Shown here in pieces: positions 25,260 through 34,007 of a stretch of DNA of 64,000 bases. The position numbers were made by a program, and so were the translations under genes. Each line of letters begins with the position of its first letter. The first letter of the stretch is position 1. Below the pieces are notes generated by a model, which saw nothing but the letters and a program-made list of their open reading frames with translations, searched no databases and was not told the DNA's origin. Source of the stretch: Enterobacter ludwigii (GTDB lineage: Bacteria; Pseudomonadota; Gammaproteobacteria; Enterobacterales; Enterobacteriaceae); assembly GCF_001750725.1 (NCBI RefSeq), contig NZ_CP017279.1:1364001-1428000 (forward strand). The letters run 5' to 3'.

Positions 25260-25978
25260 TGACCCGTAAAACGTTAATTATTGGCGGCGCGTCCGGTATT
25301 GGTTTTGCTGTAGCCCGTGCCCTGGCAGCACGCGGCGACGACATTATTCTCGCGGGACGCAATAAAGAGAAACTGAGCGCTGCCCGCGCGCGGCTCAGTT
25401 CATCTCCCGCCTCTGTTGAGACCCTCGTCCTCGATATTAGCAATGAAGCAGAGGTGATCGCGTTAAGCGAAACGCTGGGTGAGGTCGACAATATTATTGT
25501 CACGGCCGGCTCTCAGGCACCGGGAGGGCCGATTTCCAGCCTCGACCCTGGCGCGGCGAAACTGGCTTTTGATACCAAATTTTGGGGCAGTATGCATGTC
25601 GCCAGGTATCTGAGCGGGAATATTTCGCCCCGCGGTACGCTGACGCTGACCAGCGGATTTGTTGCACGCCGCGTGGTAGCTGGTGCCATAGTCAAAACCA
25701 CCATGAACGCCGCCATCGAGGCGGCAACAAAAGTGCTGGCAAAAGAGCTTTCACCGCGTCGCGTAAACGTCATCAGCCCGGGTCTGACCGATACCGAAGC
25801 CCACGCCGGGATGGATGCGGCTGCGCGGGAAAAAATGCTGACTGTTGCAGCACAAACGTTGCCCGCTAAAGCGTGGGGACAAGCGGAAGACGTTGCTCAG
25901 GGCTATCTCTTTGCCATCGATAATGCCTTTGTTACGGGCTCGGTGATTGATATTGAGGGCGGGGCATTAATTAACTGA
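25256..25978 (+). CDS. SDR-fold oxidoreductase lacking the usual catalytic tyrosine
   Basis: This 240-residue protein is an SDR with the cofactor motif IGGASGIGFAVA and the C-terminal INxxxPGLTDTE-like segment VISPGLTDTEAHAG. The active-site region reads TSGFVARRVVAGAIVKTT: the lysine is present, but Gly stands four residues before it instead of Tyr. Related divergent SDRs without the Tyr are known, so it may use a different mechanism or be a non-catalytic partner. Its ATG overlaps the OYE stop, so the two are co-translated. Confidence 0.85.
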   Translation: MMTRKTLIIGGASGIGFAVARALAARGDDIILAGRNKEKLSAARARLSSSPASVETLVLDISNEAEVIALSETLGEVDNIIVTAGSQAPGGPISSLDPGAAKLAFDTKFWGSMHVARYLSGNISPRGTLTLTSGFVARRVVAGAIVKTTMNAAIEAATKVLAKELSPRRVNVISPGLTDTEAHAGMDAAAREKMLTVAAQTLPAKAWGQAEDVAQGYLFAIDNAFVTGSVIDIEGGALIN

Positions 25979-26051
25979 CCCCGCGTTGATCCGAATTTAT
26001 TCCGGCAGTGAACATGCTGGCGGAAAACGTAATCACAGGTTGTAAGCGTTT

Positions 26052-26591
26052 ATGCAATATTCAACATATACACGTCCAGCTGTGCTGGCGTTAATTCTGG
26101 CTGGCGTATCCGGCGTGGCTTATTCGGCCCAGAGCGACCGGGTGAAACCGAATCTTCTTATTGTGGATAACACGCTGTCGCAAACGCAATTAACGGCGAA
26201 CGAACATGCGGCCGTTACGTATGCCACGTTCTGGGATACCGGGAAAGAGTCTCTGGCGCGGGAAGCGCTGGCGGTTAATTTTGTGGATAAAACCCCACCG
26301 GAAGGCCGTAAACAGGGGCCAGAGGGCGCCATTATGGCCTCGAGGGCATTTCGCACCGCGGTGCCGGATTTACGCTGCGAGGTGGAACAAATGATCGTTA
26401 CGGGTAATCGTGTCGTGTCCCATTTGCATTTCCACGGTCATTTCAGCGGGACATTTGGCAAAATAAAAGGGCAGGGTCAGACCGTGGATTTTATCGCGAC
26501 GGATATCTATGAGATCGGCGACGGTAAAATAGTGTCCAACTGGCATATTGAAGATAACCTGACGCTGATGAAACAGTTGGGTGTGATTTAA
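26052..26591 (+). CDS. exported SnoaL-like / NTF2-fold protein
   Basis: This 179-residue protein has an N-terminal signal peptide (PAVLALILAGVSGVAYSAQS) followed by a SnoaL-like domain (EGAIMASRAFRTAVPDLRCEVEQMIVTGNRVVSHLHFHG). SnoaL-like folds serve as ester or polyketide cyclases and small hydrolases; the periplasmic location is uncommon. It lies 73 bp after the SDR in the same direction and may be part of the LysR-controlled unit. Confidence 0.82.
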   Translation: MQYSTYTRPAVLALILAGVSGVAYSAQSDRVKPNLLIVDNTLSQTQLTANEHAAVTYATFWDTGKESLAREALAVNFVDKTPPEGRKQGPEGAIMASRAFRTAVPDLRCEVEQMIVTGNRVVSHLHFHGHFSGTFGKIKGQGQTVDFIATDIYEIGDGKIVSNWHIEDNLTLMKQLGVI

Positions 26592-26634
26592 ATAATAGTC
26601 TGCCTCTTTTTCATGGTGTAAAAGATAAGCCCGC

Positions 26635-26658
26635 CCGGGTAACCGAAAGGTTACCCGG
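26635..26658. other. 10-bp stem with GAAA tetraloop
   Basis: CCGGGTAACC (26635-26644), GAAA, then GGTTACCCGG (26649-26658) form a perfect 10-bp hairpin capped by a GNRA tetraloop. It lies between two converging genes. There is no strong T-run on either strand, though such a stable stem may still act as an mRNA 3' end. Confidence 0.6.
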
Positions 26659-26702
26659 AGCGTATAACCCCCCGTAATGGCGAAGCATGATCCTGACGAA
26701 AC

Positions 26703-27170
26703 CTACAGCCCCAGGTCGCTCAGTGAAGGGTGGTCATCAGGACGTCTGCCCAGCGGCCAGTGAAACAGGCGCTCAGACGCTTTTATCGGCATATCGTTGA
26801 TGCAGGCGAAGCGGCGCTTCATCAGACCATCCGGCTCGAATTCCCAGTTTTCATTACCGTAAGAGCGATACCAGTTGCCTGAATCATCATGCCATTCATA
26901 GGCATAGCGCACGGCGATACGGTTTTCCGTAAATGCCCACAGCTCTTTGATCAGACGATAATCCAGCTCTTTTTTCCATTTGCGCTCCAGGAATGCCTGT
27001 GCTTCCTGACGGTTAGTGGCAAACTCCGCGCGGTTTCGCCACTGGGTATCGAGCGAATAGGCAAGTGCGATTTTGGCCGGGTCGCGACTGTTCCAGCCAT
27101 CTTCTGCCAGTCTGACTTTTTCGATGGCACTTTCACGCGTAAAAGGCGGTAAAGGGGGGCGTGTGTTCAT
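26703..27170 (-). CDS. DUF1348 family, NTF2-fold protein
   Basis: This 155-residue protein matches the DUF1348 family ([50 protein letters not shown]). Members have an NTF2-like fold and no settled function. It is divergent from a TetR gene at 27274, and the shared 103-bp region contains a perfect TetR-style palindrome near the start of this gene, so it is probably TetR-repressed. Confidence 0.87.
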   Translation of the reverse strand: MNTRPPLPPFTRESAIEKVRLAEDGWNSRDPAKIALAYSLDTQWRNRAEFATNRQEAQAFLERKWKKELDYRLIKELWAFTENRIAVRYAYEWHDDSGNWYRSYGNENWEFEPDGLMKRRFACINDMPIKASERLFHWPLGRRPDDHPSLSDLGL

Positions 27171-27195
27171 TTCGGCTACCTCTGGTTGGCATTAG

Positions 27196-27213
27196 GTAGA
27201 CAGGTCTGTCTAC
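27196..27213. promoter_or_regulatory. TetR-type operator
   Basis: GTAGACAG (27196-27203) and CTGTCTAC (27206-27213) are perfect inverted arms around GT. The TAGACAG...CTGTCTA form is common for operators of YcdC/QacR-like TetR repressors. It lies 26 bp upstream of the DUF1348 start and 61 bp before the divergent TetR gene, so it can govern both. Confidence 0.75.
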
Positions 27214-27273
27214 TGGTGTTAATCTAGGCCTGAAAAATAACGCTGTCAACCTGTCAATTGAGGCCGTCGATCT

Positions 27274-27858
27274 GTGAATACAGTCAACTTGAATAACGAT
27301 AAAACAATCAGTGTGAGGGAAAAAATCTTGCTGACCGCGCACGATCTGTTTTATTCCAGCGGATTTAAAGCAACGGGCGTGGATACCATTATCAAGCAGG
27401 CTAAAGTCACGAAAGTGACGTTTTATCGCCATTTTCCGGGAAAAAGTTTACTGATTGTTGCCTATCTCCACTATCGACACGAAATATGGATTGACTGGTT
27501 TGAAAGCACGCTGCGTCGACATCTTGCTGCGGGTAAAACCCCGGCCAGTGCATTATCTGACACGCTGTATGAATGGTTTATTTCGGCGTTATTCCATGGG
27601 TGCGCCTTTATTAATGCCAGCGCAGAAGCAAAATCTGAAGAAAATGAAGGCGAAATAAAAGATATTTGCCGCAATCATAAAACCGAAACAAAGGCAAAAA
27701 TAGCGTCCCTGACCGGCATAACCGATGAGAAAACCGTTAATGAAATCATGATGCTGATCGACGGTGCGATTATTCATGCGCAAATGGGGATCGCAGCGGA
27801 TGAGGTCATAAGCTCATTGAAAAAGGGAGTAGAACGGCTAACAGAAAACGCCGCCTGA
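27274..27858 (+). CDS. TetR-family transcriptional regulator
   Basis: This 194-residue TetR protein has an N-terminal helix-turn-helix (FKATGVDTIIKQAKVTKVTFYRHFPGKSLL) and a C-terminal domain of the type found in regulators of DUF1348 and oxidoreductase genes. The start is GTG at 27274 with a weak ribosome binding site. It is divergent from the DUF1348 gene and probably represses it and itself. Confidence 0.88.
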   Translation: MNTVNLNNDKTISVREKILLTAHDLFYSSGFKATGVDTIIKQAKVTKVTFYRHFPGKSLLIVAYLHYRHEIWIDWFESTLRRHLAAGKTPASALSDTLYEWFISALFHGCAFINASAEAKSEENEGEIKDICRNHKTETKAKIASLTGITDEKTVNEIMMLIDGAIIHAQMGIAADEVISSLKKGVERLTENAA

Positions 27859-27944
27859 ACCGGGGCACGATCGGCCGTCGACGAAATACGCTTAGCATGG
27901 AAGGGCTGGCGCTGAGCCTGGCAGTGAATGCCAGGCTCCTGCCT

Positions 27945-28715
27945 TTAGTCATCATCTTCTGCCCGTTCCGCCAGCGCCAGCGAGCTGGCACTGGCCGGAT
28001 CAAACAGGGAAATACTCTCGATCTGATTCAGCATGATCACCTTTCTGAAGTCCATTGCGCTTCCGGGTTCTGAATCCAGAGTAATGTCGTGGCGGGCATA
28101 CCATTTGCTGTAATTATTTTCGATGCAAATCCGCATTGTCTCTTCATCGCGATAGCCGCTTAGCATGGGGATCAGCACGATATTGGCGGTTTTTTCATAC
28201 TCGAGCGTTGCGGTGTGGATCATGCCGACATAAATCCGTCTCGAGCGCAGCGTCACCTGCGCCAGCTCCCCTTGCTCCATACACTGATACAGCAGTTGTT
28301 CGATACCGCTCGACTGCGCGAGACGTTTGTAGAGCTTCTTCCTGCCTTCACCGTCCAGCCTGGCGCTGCCTGCCCAGTTAGAACGATAAAGACAAAACAG
28401 GATGGCGAAGGCCAGCATGACGACGACCGGTGCCTGAATACCTAAAAAGCTCCAGTTCATAAAATCTATTTGCCAGTCGGCATAGGTCTGCGCCGTGAAG
28501 TGGAAGGTGTTGTCGGCGGCAGAAAGTGCATAGAGCAACAGCCAGAGCAGCCCCGTGGCGATCACCCCTTGCAGAACGAAGATACAGCCATACAGGGCAA
28601 CGAGAAAATAGACATCCCAGCCGAAAGATCGCTTGATTTTAAAACGGGTCGACAGGTCACGGCTGGTGTACCAGTACCCACAGACCATCAGCACCATAAA
28701 GATAGCCGTTCCCAT
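27945..28715 (-). CDS. unknown membrane protein with C-terminal cytosolic domain
   Basis: I do not recognise this 256-residue protein. It has three hydrophobic segments (about residues 1-16, 36-65 and 90-110) followed by a soluble region of about 140 residues containing YVGMIHTATLEYEKTANIVLIPMLSGYRDEE and ending in an acidic tail. The start lies one base after the stop of the 65-residue gene upstream, so the two form a translationally coupled pair. No function is proposed. Confidence 0.75.
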   Translation of the reverse strand: MGTAIFMVLMVCGYWYTSRDLSTRFKIKRSFGWDVYFLVALYGCIFVLQGVIATGLLWLLLYALSAADNTFHFTAQTYADWQIDFMNWSFLGIQAPVVVMLAFAILFCLYRSNWAGSARLDGEGRKKLYKRLAQSSGIEQLLYQCMEQGELAQVTLRSRRIYVGMIHTATLEYEKTANIVLIPMLSGYRDEETMRICIENNYSKWYARHDITLDSEPGSAMDFRKVIMLNQIESISLFDPASASSLALAERAEDDD

Positions 28716-28716
28716 A

Positions 28717-28914
28717 TCAGGCCCTCTTCAGCGCGTTAACATGACGCAGGAAATCCTGTCGCACCTCGTTGCTCTTGTAGTTCACCGAGGCGTTCCCGTC
28801 CTGGTCGATGATGATGCGATCGCCATCCTCCACGGCTTCGATAATTTCCTGCTGGCTCATCACCTGGAGCAATGATTCCGGGCTGGAGAAAAGTGACAGA
28901 AAGAAACGTTTCAT
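28717..28914 (-). CDS. small unknown protein coupled to the membrane protein
   Basis: This 65-residue protein (MKRFFLSLFSSPESLLQVMS, then EDGDRIIIDQDGNASVNYKS) has no family that I recognise. GAGGAAAC lies upstream of the ATG. Its stop is one base from the start of the 256-residue membrane protein, which strongly suggests an operon. The alternative reading on this strand from 28930 is less likely, as it lacks the neighbour coupling. Confidence 0.65.
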   Translation of the reverse strand: MKRFFLSLFSSPESLLQVMSQQEIIEAVEDGDRIIIDQDGNASVNYKSNEVRQDFLRHVNALKRA

Positions 28915-29177
28915 CTCGGGGTTTCCTCATCCTTATGATTAAAAAGGATAAGTCTGGAAGAAGAAGGGGAAATTCGCCTTAAGGTAAAACTGAAAAGCAA
29001 AACGGGAAACAGGTGCGTCAGAAAAGGTTCTGAAAAAAATATCGGCAACACAGGTGTAACTTTTTGAAAAATAATATAAATAAAAAATAGTTTTACACAA
29101 ACTTGGACAAATAACGTTAATTGTGTAAGTTTTAATTATGCGATTACGCCACGTTGTTTACCGCCAGGATGTGACCC
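28915..29177. promoter_or_regulatory. AT-rich divergent region with GTGTAA motifs
   Basis: This gap separates the unknown membrane pair from the eight-gene lipid-modification operon. Cores GTGTAA occur at 29054-29059 (plus), 29093-29098 (minus, as TTACAC) and 29123-29128 (plus). The last two lie in the inverted repeat TTACACAA (29093-29100) ... TTGTGTAA (29121-29128). A TTGGAC (29103-29108) lies between the arms, 17 bp before TAAGTT, and could be a promoter. A dedicated regulator is expected but none is encoded nearby. Confidence 0.55.
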
Positions 29178-29612
29178 ATGAGCACTTTGCCCTCTGTCGT
29201 GAGTCGGTTTGTTGAGTACTACACCGCACTGGATAGCCAGCCGCCCTCAGCGCTGGTCGGGCTTTATCATTCGGATGCCACGCTTATCGATCCGTTCGGC
29301 GAGCATGACGGGATTTTCGCGCTCCAGCGCTATTTCACCCATCTGCTGGCCAATGTTGAAAATTGCCGTTTTACCATTGATCCTCCGCTGTTTGGTGACC
29401 GCCGTTTCGTTGTCACGTGGATTATGCACTGGTCGCATCCGCGCATTGCCGGAGGCGAGCCGCTCGACCTGCCGGGATGTTCGGTGGTGGAGACCGAACA
29501 TGGGTTGATTACTCGCCAGCGTGACTATTACGACGCCGGAGAGATGATCTACGAACACCTTCCGCTGCTCGGTTGGGCAGTGCGCGGCGTGAAGCGGAGG
29601 GTGAACGCATGA
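29178..29612 (+). CDS. SnoaL-like / NTF2-fold protein, first gene of lipid operon
   Basis: This 144-residue protein has an NTF2-like SnoaL fold (VVSRFVEYYTALDSQPPSALVGLYHSDAT...DPFGEHDGI, ending in YEHLPLLGWAVRG). Proteins of this type head the sigma-E/ChrR-associated lipid operons in Vibrio, Shewanella and relatives. Its end overlaps the following SDR by 4 bp (ATGA). Its role in the pathway is not known. Confidence 0.85.
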   Translation: MSTLPSVVSRFVEYYTALDSQPPSALVGLYHSDATLIDPFGEHDGIFALQRYFTHLLANVENCRFTIDPPLFGDRRFVVTWIMHWSHPRIAGGEPLDLPGCSVVETEHGLITRQRDYYDAGEMIYEHLPLLGWAVRGVKRRVNA

Positions 29613-30328
29613 GCACGGTTCTGATTACCGGAGCAAGCTCGGGCATCGGCGCCGGGCTGGCGAAATCCTTCGCTGCTGACGGCCACACGGTTATCGCCTG
29701 CGGGCGCGATCCGGCGCGTCTGGACGCCCTGCATCAGCACAGCCCCACTATCACGGTTCGCCTGTTCGATATGACAGACAGGGACGCCTGTCGCCAGGCG
29801 CTGACGGGCTGCTATGCCGACCTGGTTATTCTCTGCGCCGGTACCTGCGAATACCTTGAGCAGGGCGTGGTGGATGCAGCGCTGGTAGAGCGGGTGATGA
29901 CAACCAATTTCCTCGGGCCAGTGAACTGTCTGGCCGCGTTACAGCCGCAGCTGGTTTCAGGCAACCGCGTGGTGCTGGTCAGCTCCATGGCGCACTGGCT
30001 GACGTTCCCGCGCGCAGAGGCTTACGGCGCGTCCAAAGCGGCGCTGAGCTGGTTTGCCGACAGTCTGCGGCTCGACTGGGAGCCGAAAGGGGTCGCCGTG
30101 ACGGTGGTATTCCCGGGCTTCGTTGATACGCCGCTGACGCGAAAAAATGACTTTGCCATGCCGGGCAGGGTGAGCGTTGAGGAGGCCGTGCAGGCCATTC
30201 GGGCCGGGCTGGCGAAAGGGAAAATGCATATTGCGTTTCCGGTGGGGTTTGGCCTTATCTTGCGGTTGCTCTCAGGGCTTCCCGCATTTCTTCAGCGCGC
30301 ACTGCTGCGCAGGATGGTGCGTTCATGA
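29609..30328 (+). CDS. SDR-family oxidoreductase in lipid operon
   Basis: This 239-residue classical SDR has the cofactor motif ITGASSGIGAGLA, the active-site Ser in VLVSSMAHW and the Tyr-x-x-x-Lys YGASKAA. ATG 29609 overlaps the previous stop; an in-frame upstream start at 29573 lacks family support. It is the second gene of the operon and overlaps the FAD protein gene by 4 bp, so it is probably produced stoichiometrically with it. Confidence 0.9.
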   Translation: MSTVLITGASSGIGAGLAKSFAADGHTVIACGRDPARLDALHQHSPTITVRLFDMTDRDACRQALTGCYADLVILCAGTCEYLEQGVVDAALVERVMTTNFLGPVNCLAALQPQLVSGNRVVLVSSMAHWLTFPRAEAYGASKAALSWFADSLRLDWEPKGVAVTVVFPGFVDTPLTRKNDFAMPGRVSVEEAVQAIRAGLAKGKMHIAFPVGFGLILRLLSGLPAFLQRALLRRMVRS

Positions 30329-31584
30329 AGATTGCCATTATCGGCAGCGGCATCGCCGGGTTGACCTGTGCCTGGCGTCTTGCTGGTCATCACGAGGTGA
30401 CGCTCTTCGAAGCGGGGGCCACTCCCGGCGGTCATACCGCGACGGTTGACGTGCCGACGCCACAGGGCACTTTCGCCATCGATACCGGTTTTATCGTCTA
30501 CAACGACCGTACCTACCCACGATTTATGGGCCTGCTGAGCGAGCTGGGTATCAGTGGGCAAAAGACGCAGATGAGCTTTTCGGTGCATAACCCGCAAACC
30601 GGGCTGGAGTACAACGGACACACCCTGACCTCGTTATTTGCCCAGCGTCGAAACCTGGTGAACCCGTCGTTCTGGCGGCTGCTCGGGGAGATTGTCCGCT
30701 TTAATCGCCTGGCGAAACAGGCGCTGGAGAGCGAGCCAGATCCGCACGCGACGCTGCAGACGTTTCTGGACAGGCACCGCTTTACGCCGTTTTTCGCGCG
30801 TCACTACATTCTGCCAATGGGGGCGGCCATCTGGTCATCGTCGTTGCAGGAGATGAAACGTTTTCCGTTGCCGCTCTTTTTGCGTTTCTTTGACAATCAC
30901 GGCCTGCTGGATGTGACGCATCGTCCGCAGTGGTACGTCGTGCCCGGAGGTTCGCGGGAATACATCCGCGCCATGCTGGATAAACTCGGTGACCGCCTGA
31001 CGCTGCACCTCAACGCCCCGGTGCTGCGGGTGATTCGTCAGCAGAATGGGGTAACGATCCAGCTCGACAACGCGAGCCACAGCGTTGATCAGGTGATTTT
31101 TGCCTGTCACTCCGGGCAGGCGTTGGCGATGCTTGACGCGCCGAGCGCGGCAGAGCAGGACGTACTGGGCGATATCGGCTGGCAGCGTAATGAGGTGGTG
31201 CTTCACAGCGATCCGCGCTGGCTACCGGTACGTCAGCGTGCCTGGGCGAGCTGGAACTACCGTCTGAGCCAGCAGGATCAGGCCAGCGCCTGCGTCACCT
31301 ACAACATGAATATTTTGCAGGGGTTGCCTGCGGGTAGCCCGCTGTTCTGCGTCACCCTTAATCCGGACATCCCCGTGGATGAACGCTTTGTTCTGAAACG
31401 CTTTGTCTATGAACACCCGCTGTTTAACCCCAAAAGCTGGCGTGCACAGGCGCGTCGCGGTGAGATTAACGGCCACCAGCGTAGCTGGTTCTGCGGCGCT
31501 TACTGGTACAACGGCTTTCATGAAGATGGCGTGCGCAGTGCGCTGGACGTGGTGAATGCGATAGCCGCCGGGGAGGGGAACTGA
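30325..31584 (+). CDS. FAD-dependent amine-oxidase-like desaturase
   Basis: This 419-residue flavoprotein has the dinucleotide motif [18 protein letters not shown] near residues 5-22 and [13 protein letters not shown], then [16 protein letters not shown]. It belongs to the amine oxidase/NAD(P)-binding family found with cyclopropane-synthase-like methyltransferases. In Rhodobacter the related UfaD introduces a double bond into a methylated fatty acid on the way to furan fatty acids. By analogy it probably acts on membrane phospholipid acyl chains here. Confidence 0.88.
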   Translation: MKIAIIGSGIAGLTCAWRLAGHHEVTLFEAGATPGGHTATVDVPTPQGTFAIDTGFIVYNDRTYPRFMGLLSELGISGQKTQMSFSVHNPQTGLEYNGHTLTSLFAQRRNLVNPSFWRLLGEIVRFNRLAKQALESEPDPHATLQTFLDRHRFTPFFARHYILPMGAAIWSSSLQEMKRFPLPLFLRFFDNHGLLDVTHRPQWYVVPGGSREYIRAMLDKLGDRLTLHLNAPVLRVIRQQNGVTIQLDNASHSVDQVIFACHSGQALAMLDAPSAAEQDVLGDIGWQRNEVVLHSDPRWLPVRQRAWASWNYRLSQQDQASACVTYNMNILQGLPAGSPLFCVTLNPDIPVDERFVLKRFVYEHPLFNPKSWRAQARRGEINGHQRSWFCGAYWYNGFHEDGVRSALDVVNAIAAGEGN

Positions 31585-31585
31585 A

Positions 31586-32308
31586 ATGAACAGCTGCCTC
31601 TATCACGGTGTATTACGCCATCGTCGCTTCCGGCCGAAAGCGCACCAGTTCCGCTACAGCGTCTTTATGGCCTGGCTCGATCTCGATGAGCTGGAGACGT
31701 TGCCTGCGGTCGGGGTCCGTCGCAATCGTGTTGCCGCCGCCTCGTTCCATGATGCGGATTATCCGCTGGGCACGCCGCTTAAAGAGAATGTCCTCACCAG
31801 GCTTGAAAGCCTGACCGGAGAACGGCCGCAGGGGCGGGTTATGCTCCTGACGCAGCTGCGCTACTTCGGATTCCATTTTAATCCGGTCAACTTTTACTAC
31901 TGCTATGACCGGGCGGAGACGCTGCGCTGGGTGCTGGCGGAAGTTCGCAATACCCCGTGGAATGAGCGTCATTACTACGCGGTGAATGGGCAGGATGCGC
32001 GTCCCACAGAAAAAGCGTTTCATGTTTCCCCTTTTAACCCGATGGACATGGTTTACCACTGGCGCTTTAACCCGCCTGACGACTCGTTGCATATGCACAT
32101 TGAAAACCATCAGGAAGCGAAGGTGTTTGACGCCACGCTGGCGCTACGCCGGGAGCCGCTTACCCGGGCGGCACTGCGGTCGCTGCTGCTGCGCATTCCA
32201 CTGATGACCCTCAAAACCGTTTTCGCTATTTACTGGCAGGCGCTGCGGCTGTGGCTCAAGCGCGTGCCGCTGTATAACCATCCCGTCAGCAGGAGTGAAC
32301 GCTCATGA
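31586..32308 (+). CDS. DUF1365 family protein
   Basis: This 240-residue protein matches DUF1365 ([60 protein letters not shown]). The family almost always sits between an FAD amine oxidase and a cyclopropane-synthase-like gene, and a role in modifying unsaturated lipids is inferred from that. It begins 1 bp after the FAD gene and overlaps the next gene by 4 bp. Confidence 0.9.
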   Translation: MNSCLYHGVLRHRRFRPKAHQFRYSVFMAWLDLDELETLPAVGVRRNRVAAASFHDADYPLGTPLKENVLTRLESLTGERPQGRVMLLTQLRYFGFHFNPVNFYYCYDRAETLRWVLAEVRNTPWNERHYYAVNGQDARPTEKAFHVSPFNPMDMVYHWRFNPPDDSLHMHIENHQEAKVFDATLALRREPLTRAALRSLLLRIPLMTLKTVFAIYWQALRLWLKRVPLYNHPVSRSERS

Positions 32309-33525
32309 CCGATCCCGTCTTTGCGCTTGAACCCGATATCCCGCGCAACGTCCGCATCGCGCGCTGGCTGCTGTTTCGTCTCTTAAGCGGTATCCGCGGC
32401 GGCTCGCTAACCCTGCGTGAGGGTGCGCAGACGTTCCATTTCGGCGAGACATCCGCTGCGCTGCATGCCAACGTTCAGATCCTGAGCCCGGGCGTGTATT
32501 GGCGTGTCTTAACGGGGGGCAGCCTCGCCGCCGCTGAGGCCTGGATGGATGGCGAATGGGAAACCACACAGCTCACACCATTGCTTGAGATCCTGGCGCT
32601 TAACGGGCAGGTGCTTGGCCGGCTGGAAAAGGGATTTCGTCTGTTCAGCAGGCCACTTGAACGGCTTCGCCACTGGACGCGGCGAAACTCACGCGCCCAG
32701 GCCCGCGAAAATATTGCCGCGCATTACGATCTGGGTAACACCTTCTATGCCCATTTTCTGGACAACGAGTTGCTCTACTCCAGCGCGCTGTTCACCGCAG
32801 ATGAGCAGGATCTCACGGCGGCTCAACAGGCCAAAATGGCTCGCCTGTGCGATCAGCTGGCGCTGAACGCCAATGATCACCTGCTGGAAATTGGCACAGG
32901 CTGGGGCGCGATGGCGGAATATGCCGCCCGTCATTATGGCTGTCGGGTGACCACCACGACGCTGTCGCAGGAGCAGTATCTCTGGGCGAAAGAACGGATT
33001 GTCCGCGCCGGGTTGCAGGATCGCGTTGAGGTACTGCTGTGCGATTACCGCGACCTCACCGGAGAGTACGACAAGCTGGTCTCGATAGAGATGATTGAGG
33101 CCGTGGGGCAGCGCTATCTGCCAACCTTCTTCCGCACCTGTCAGGCCAGGCTGCGACCGGGAGGTCGTATGGCAATACAGGCCATCACCATTCAGGACCA
33201 GCGCTATCGTGACTACAGCAAAAGCGTCGACTTTATCCAGCGCTACATTTTTCCCGGCGGTTTTTTACCAAGCATCACCGCCATGAATGAGCTTATGACG
33301 CGCCACACCGATTTCGTGATGCGCAATCTCTTTGATATGGGGCCCGACTATGCCCGCACGCTGGCTCTCTGGCGCCAGCGCTTCGTGCATGCATGGCAAG
33401 AGATTGAAAAGCTTGGGTTCGATGAGCGGTTTCGTCGGATGTGGCTGTACTACCTCGGTTACTGCGAAGCCGGGTTTAACGCCCGCACCATCAGCGTGGT
33501 GCAGCTGACCGCCGAGCGCGTATGA
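32305..33525 (+). CDS. cyclopropane-fatty-acid-synthase-like SAM methyltransferase
   Basis: This 406-residue protein belongs to the CFA synthase family, which transfers a methyl group from SAM to a phospholipid double bond. The SAM motif [14 protein letters not shown] begins at residue 195; [10 protein letters not shown] and [12 protein letters not shown] before it are family hallmarks. Its neighbours point to the specialised methylase branch (as UfaM in furan fatty acid synthesis) rather than housekeeping cfa. It overlaps genes on both sides by 4 bp. Confidence 0.9.
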   Translation: MTDPVFALEPDIPRNVRIARWLLFRLLSGIRGGSLTLREGAQTFHFGETSAALHANVQILSPGVYWRVLTGGSLAAAEAWMDGEWETTQLTPLLEILALNGQVLGRLEKGFRLFSRPLERLRHWTRRNSRAQARENIAAHYDLGNTFYAHFLDNELLYSSALFTADEQDLTAAQQAKMARLCDQLALNANDHLLEIGTGWGAMAEYAARHYGCRVTTTTLSQEQYLWAKERIVRAGLQDRVEVLLCDYRDLTGEYDKLVSIEMIEAVGQRYLPTFFRTCQARLRPGGRMAIQAITIQDQRYRDYSKSVDFIQRYIFPGGFLPSITAMNELMTRHTDFVMRNLFDMGPDYARTLALWRQRFVHAWQEIEKLGFDERFRRMWLYYLGYCEAGFNARTISVVQLTAERV

Positions 33526-34007
33526 AACATTATTTGCAGGTCTTTCTGCTGGCTATCGCGTTCGATTTTTACTGGGCGCTGGTGGTGCTCTTTCGCGAGC
33601 AGGGCCTGATTATCTGGATCGTGCTGGCGGTCGTGGCCTGCCTGCTGTTGCCGTCCGCGTACCGACTTTACGCCATTGCGCTGGCCGCGGCAGGGAGCCT
33701 GCTGGATGCGCTCTGGGCGTTGACGGGCCTGATTGCGTTTACGGGTGAGTCACTGATGCCGCTGTGGATGGTGGCACTGTGGCTGATGTTCGCCACCGTC
33801 TGGACTCAACTGACGCGCACAACAACATTACCCGGCTGGCTGCTGACCCTGCTGGCAACCGTGGGTGGGCCTGTCGCCTATCTGATTGGCGAACGGCTTG
33901 GCGCCATTACTTTTCTGGAGCCGACCTTTATTGTCATCAGTTGGATGGCACCGGGCTGGCTGGTATTGATGCTGTTTTTCCATCTGCTGGTGGGTAGACA
34001 AAAATGA
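33522..34007 (+). CDS. DUF2878 family membrane protein
   Basis: This 161-residue protein is almost entirely hydrophobic, with about five membrane segments (YLQVFLLAIAFDFYWALVVLF, then IIWIVLAVVACLLLPSAY and others), matching DUF2878. The function is unknown; the family is a constant member of these lipid operons. It overlaps its neighbours by 4 bp at both ends. Confidence 0.87.
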   Translation: MKHYLQVFLLAIAFDFYWALVVLFREQGLIIWIVLAVVACLLLPSAYRLYAIALAAAGSLLDALWALTGLIAFTGESLMPLWMVALWLMFATVWTQLTRTTTLPGWLLTLLATVGGPVAYLIGERLGAITFLEPTFIVISWMAPGWLVLMLFFHLLVGRQK

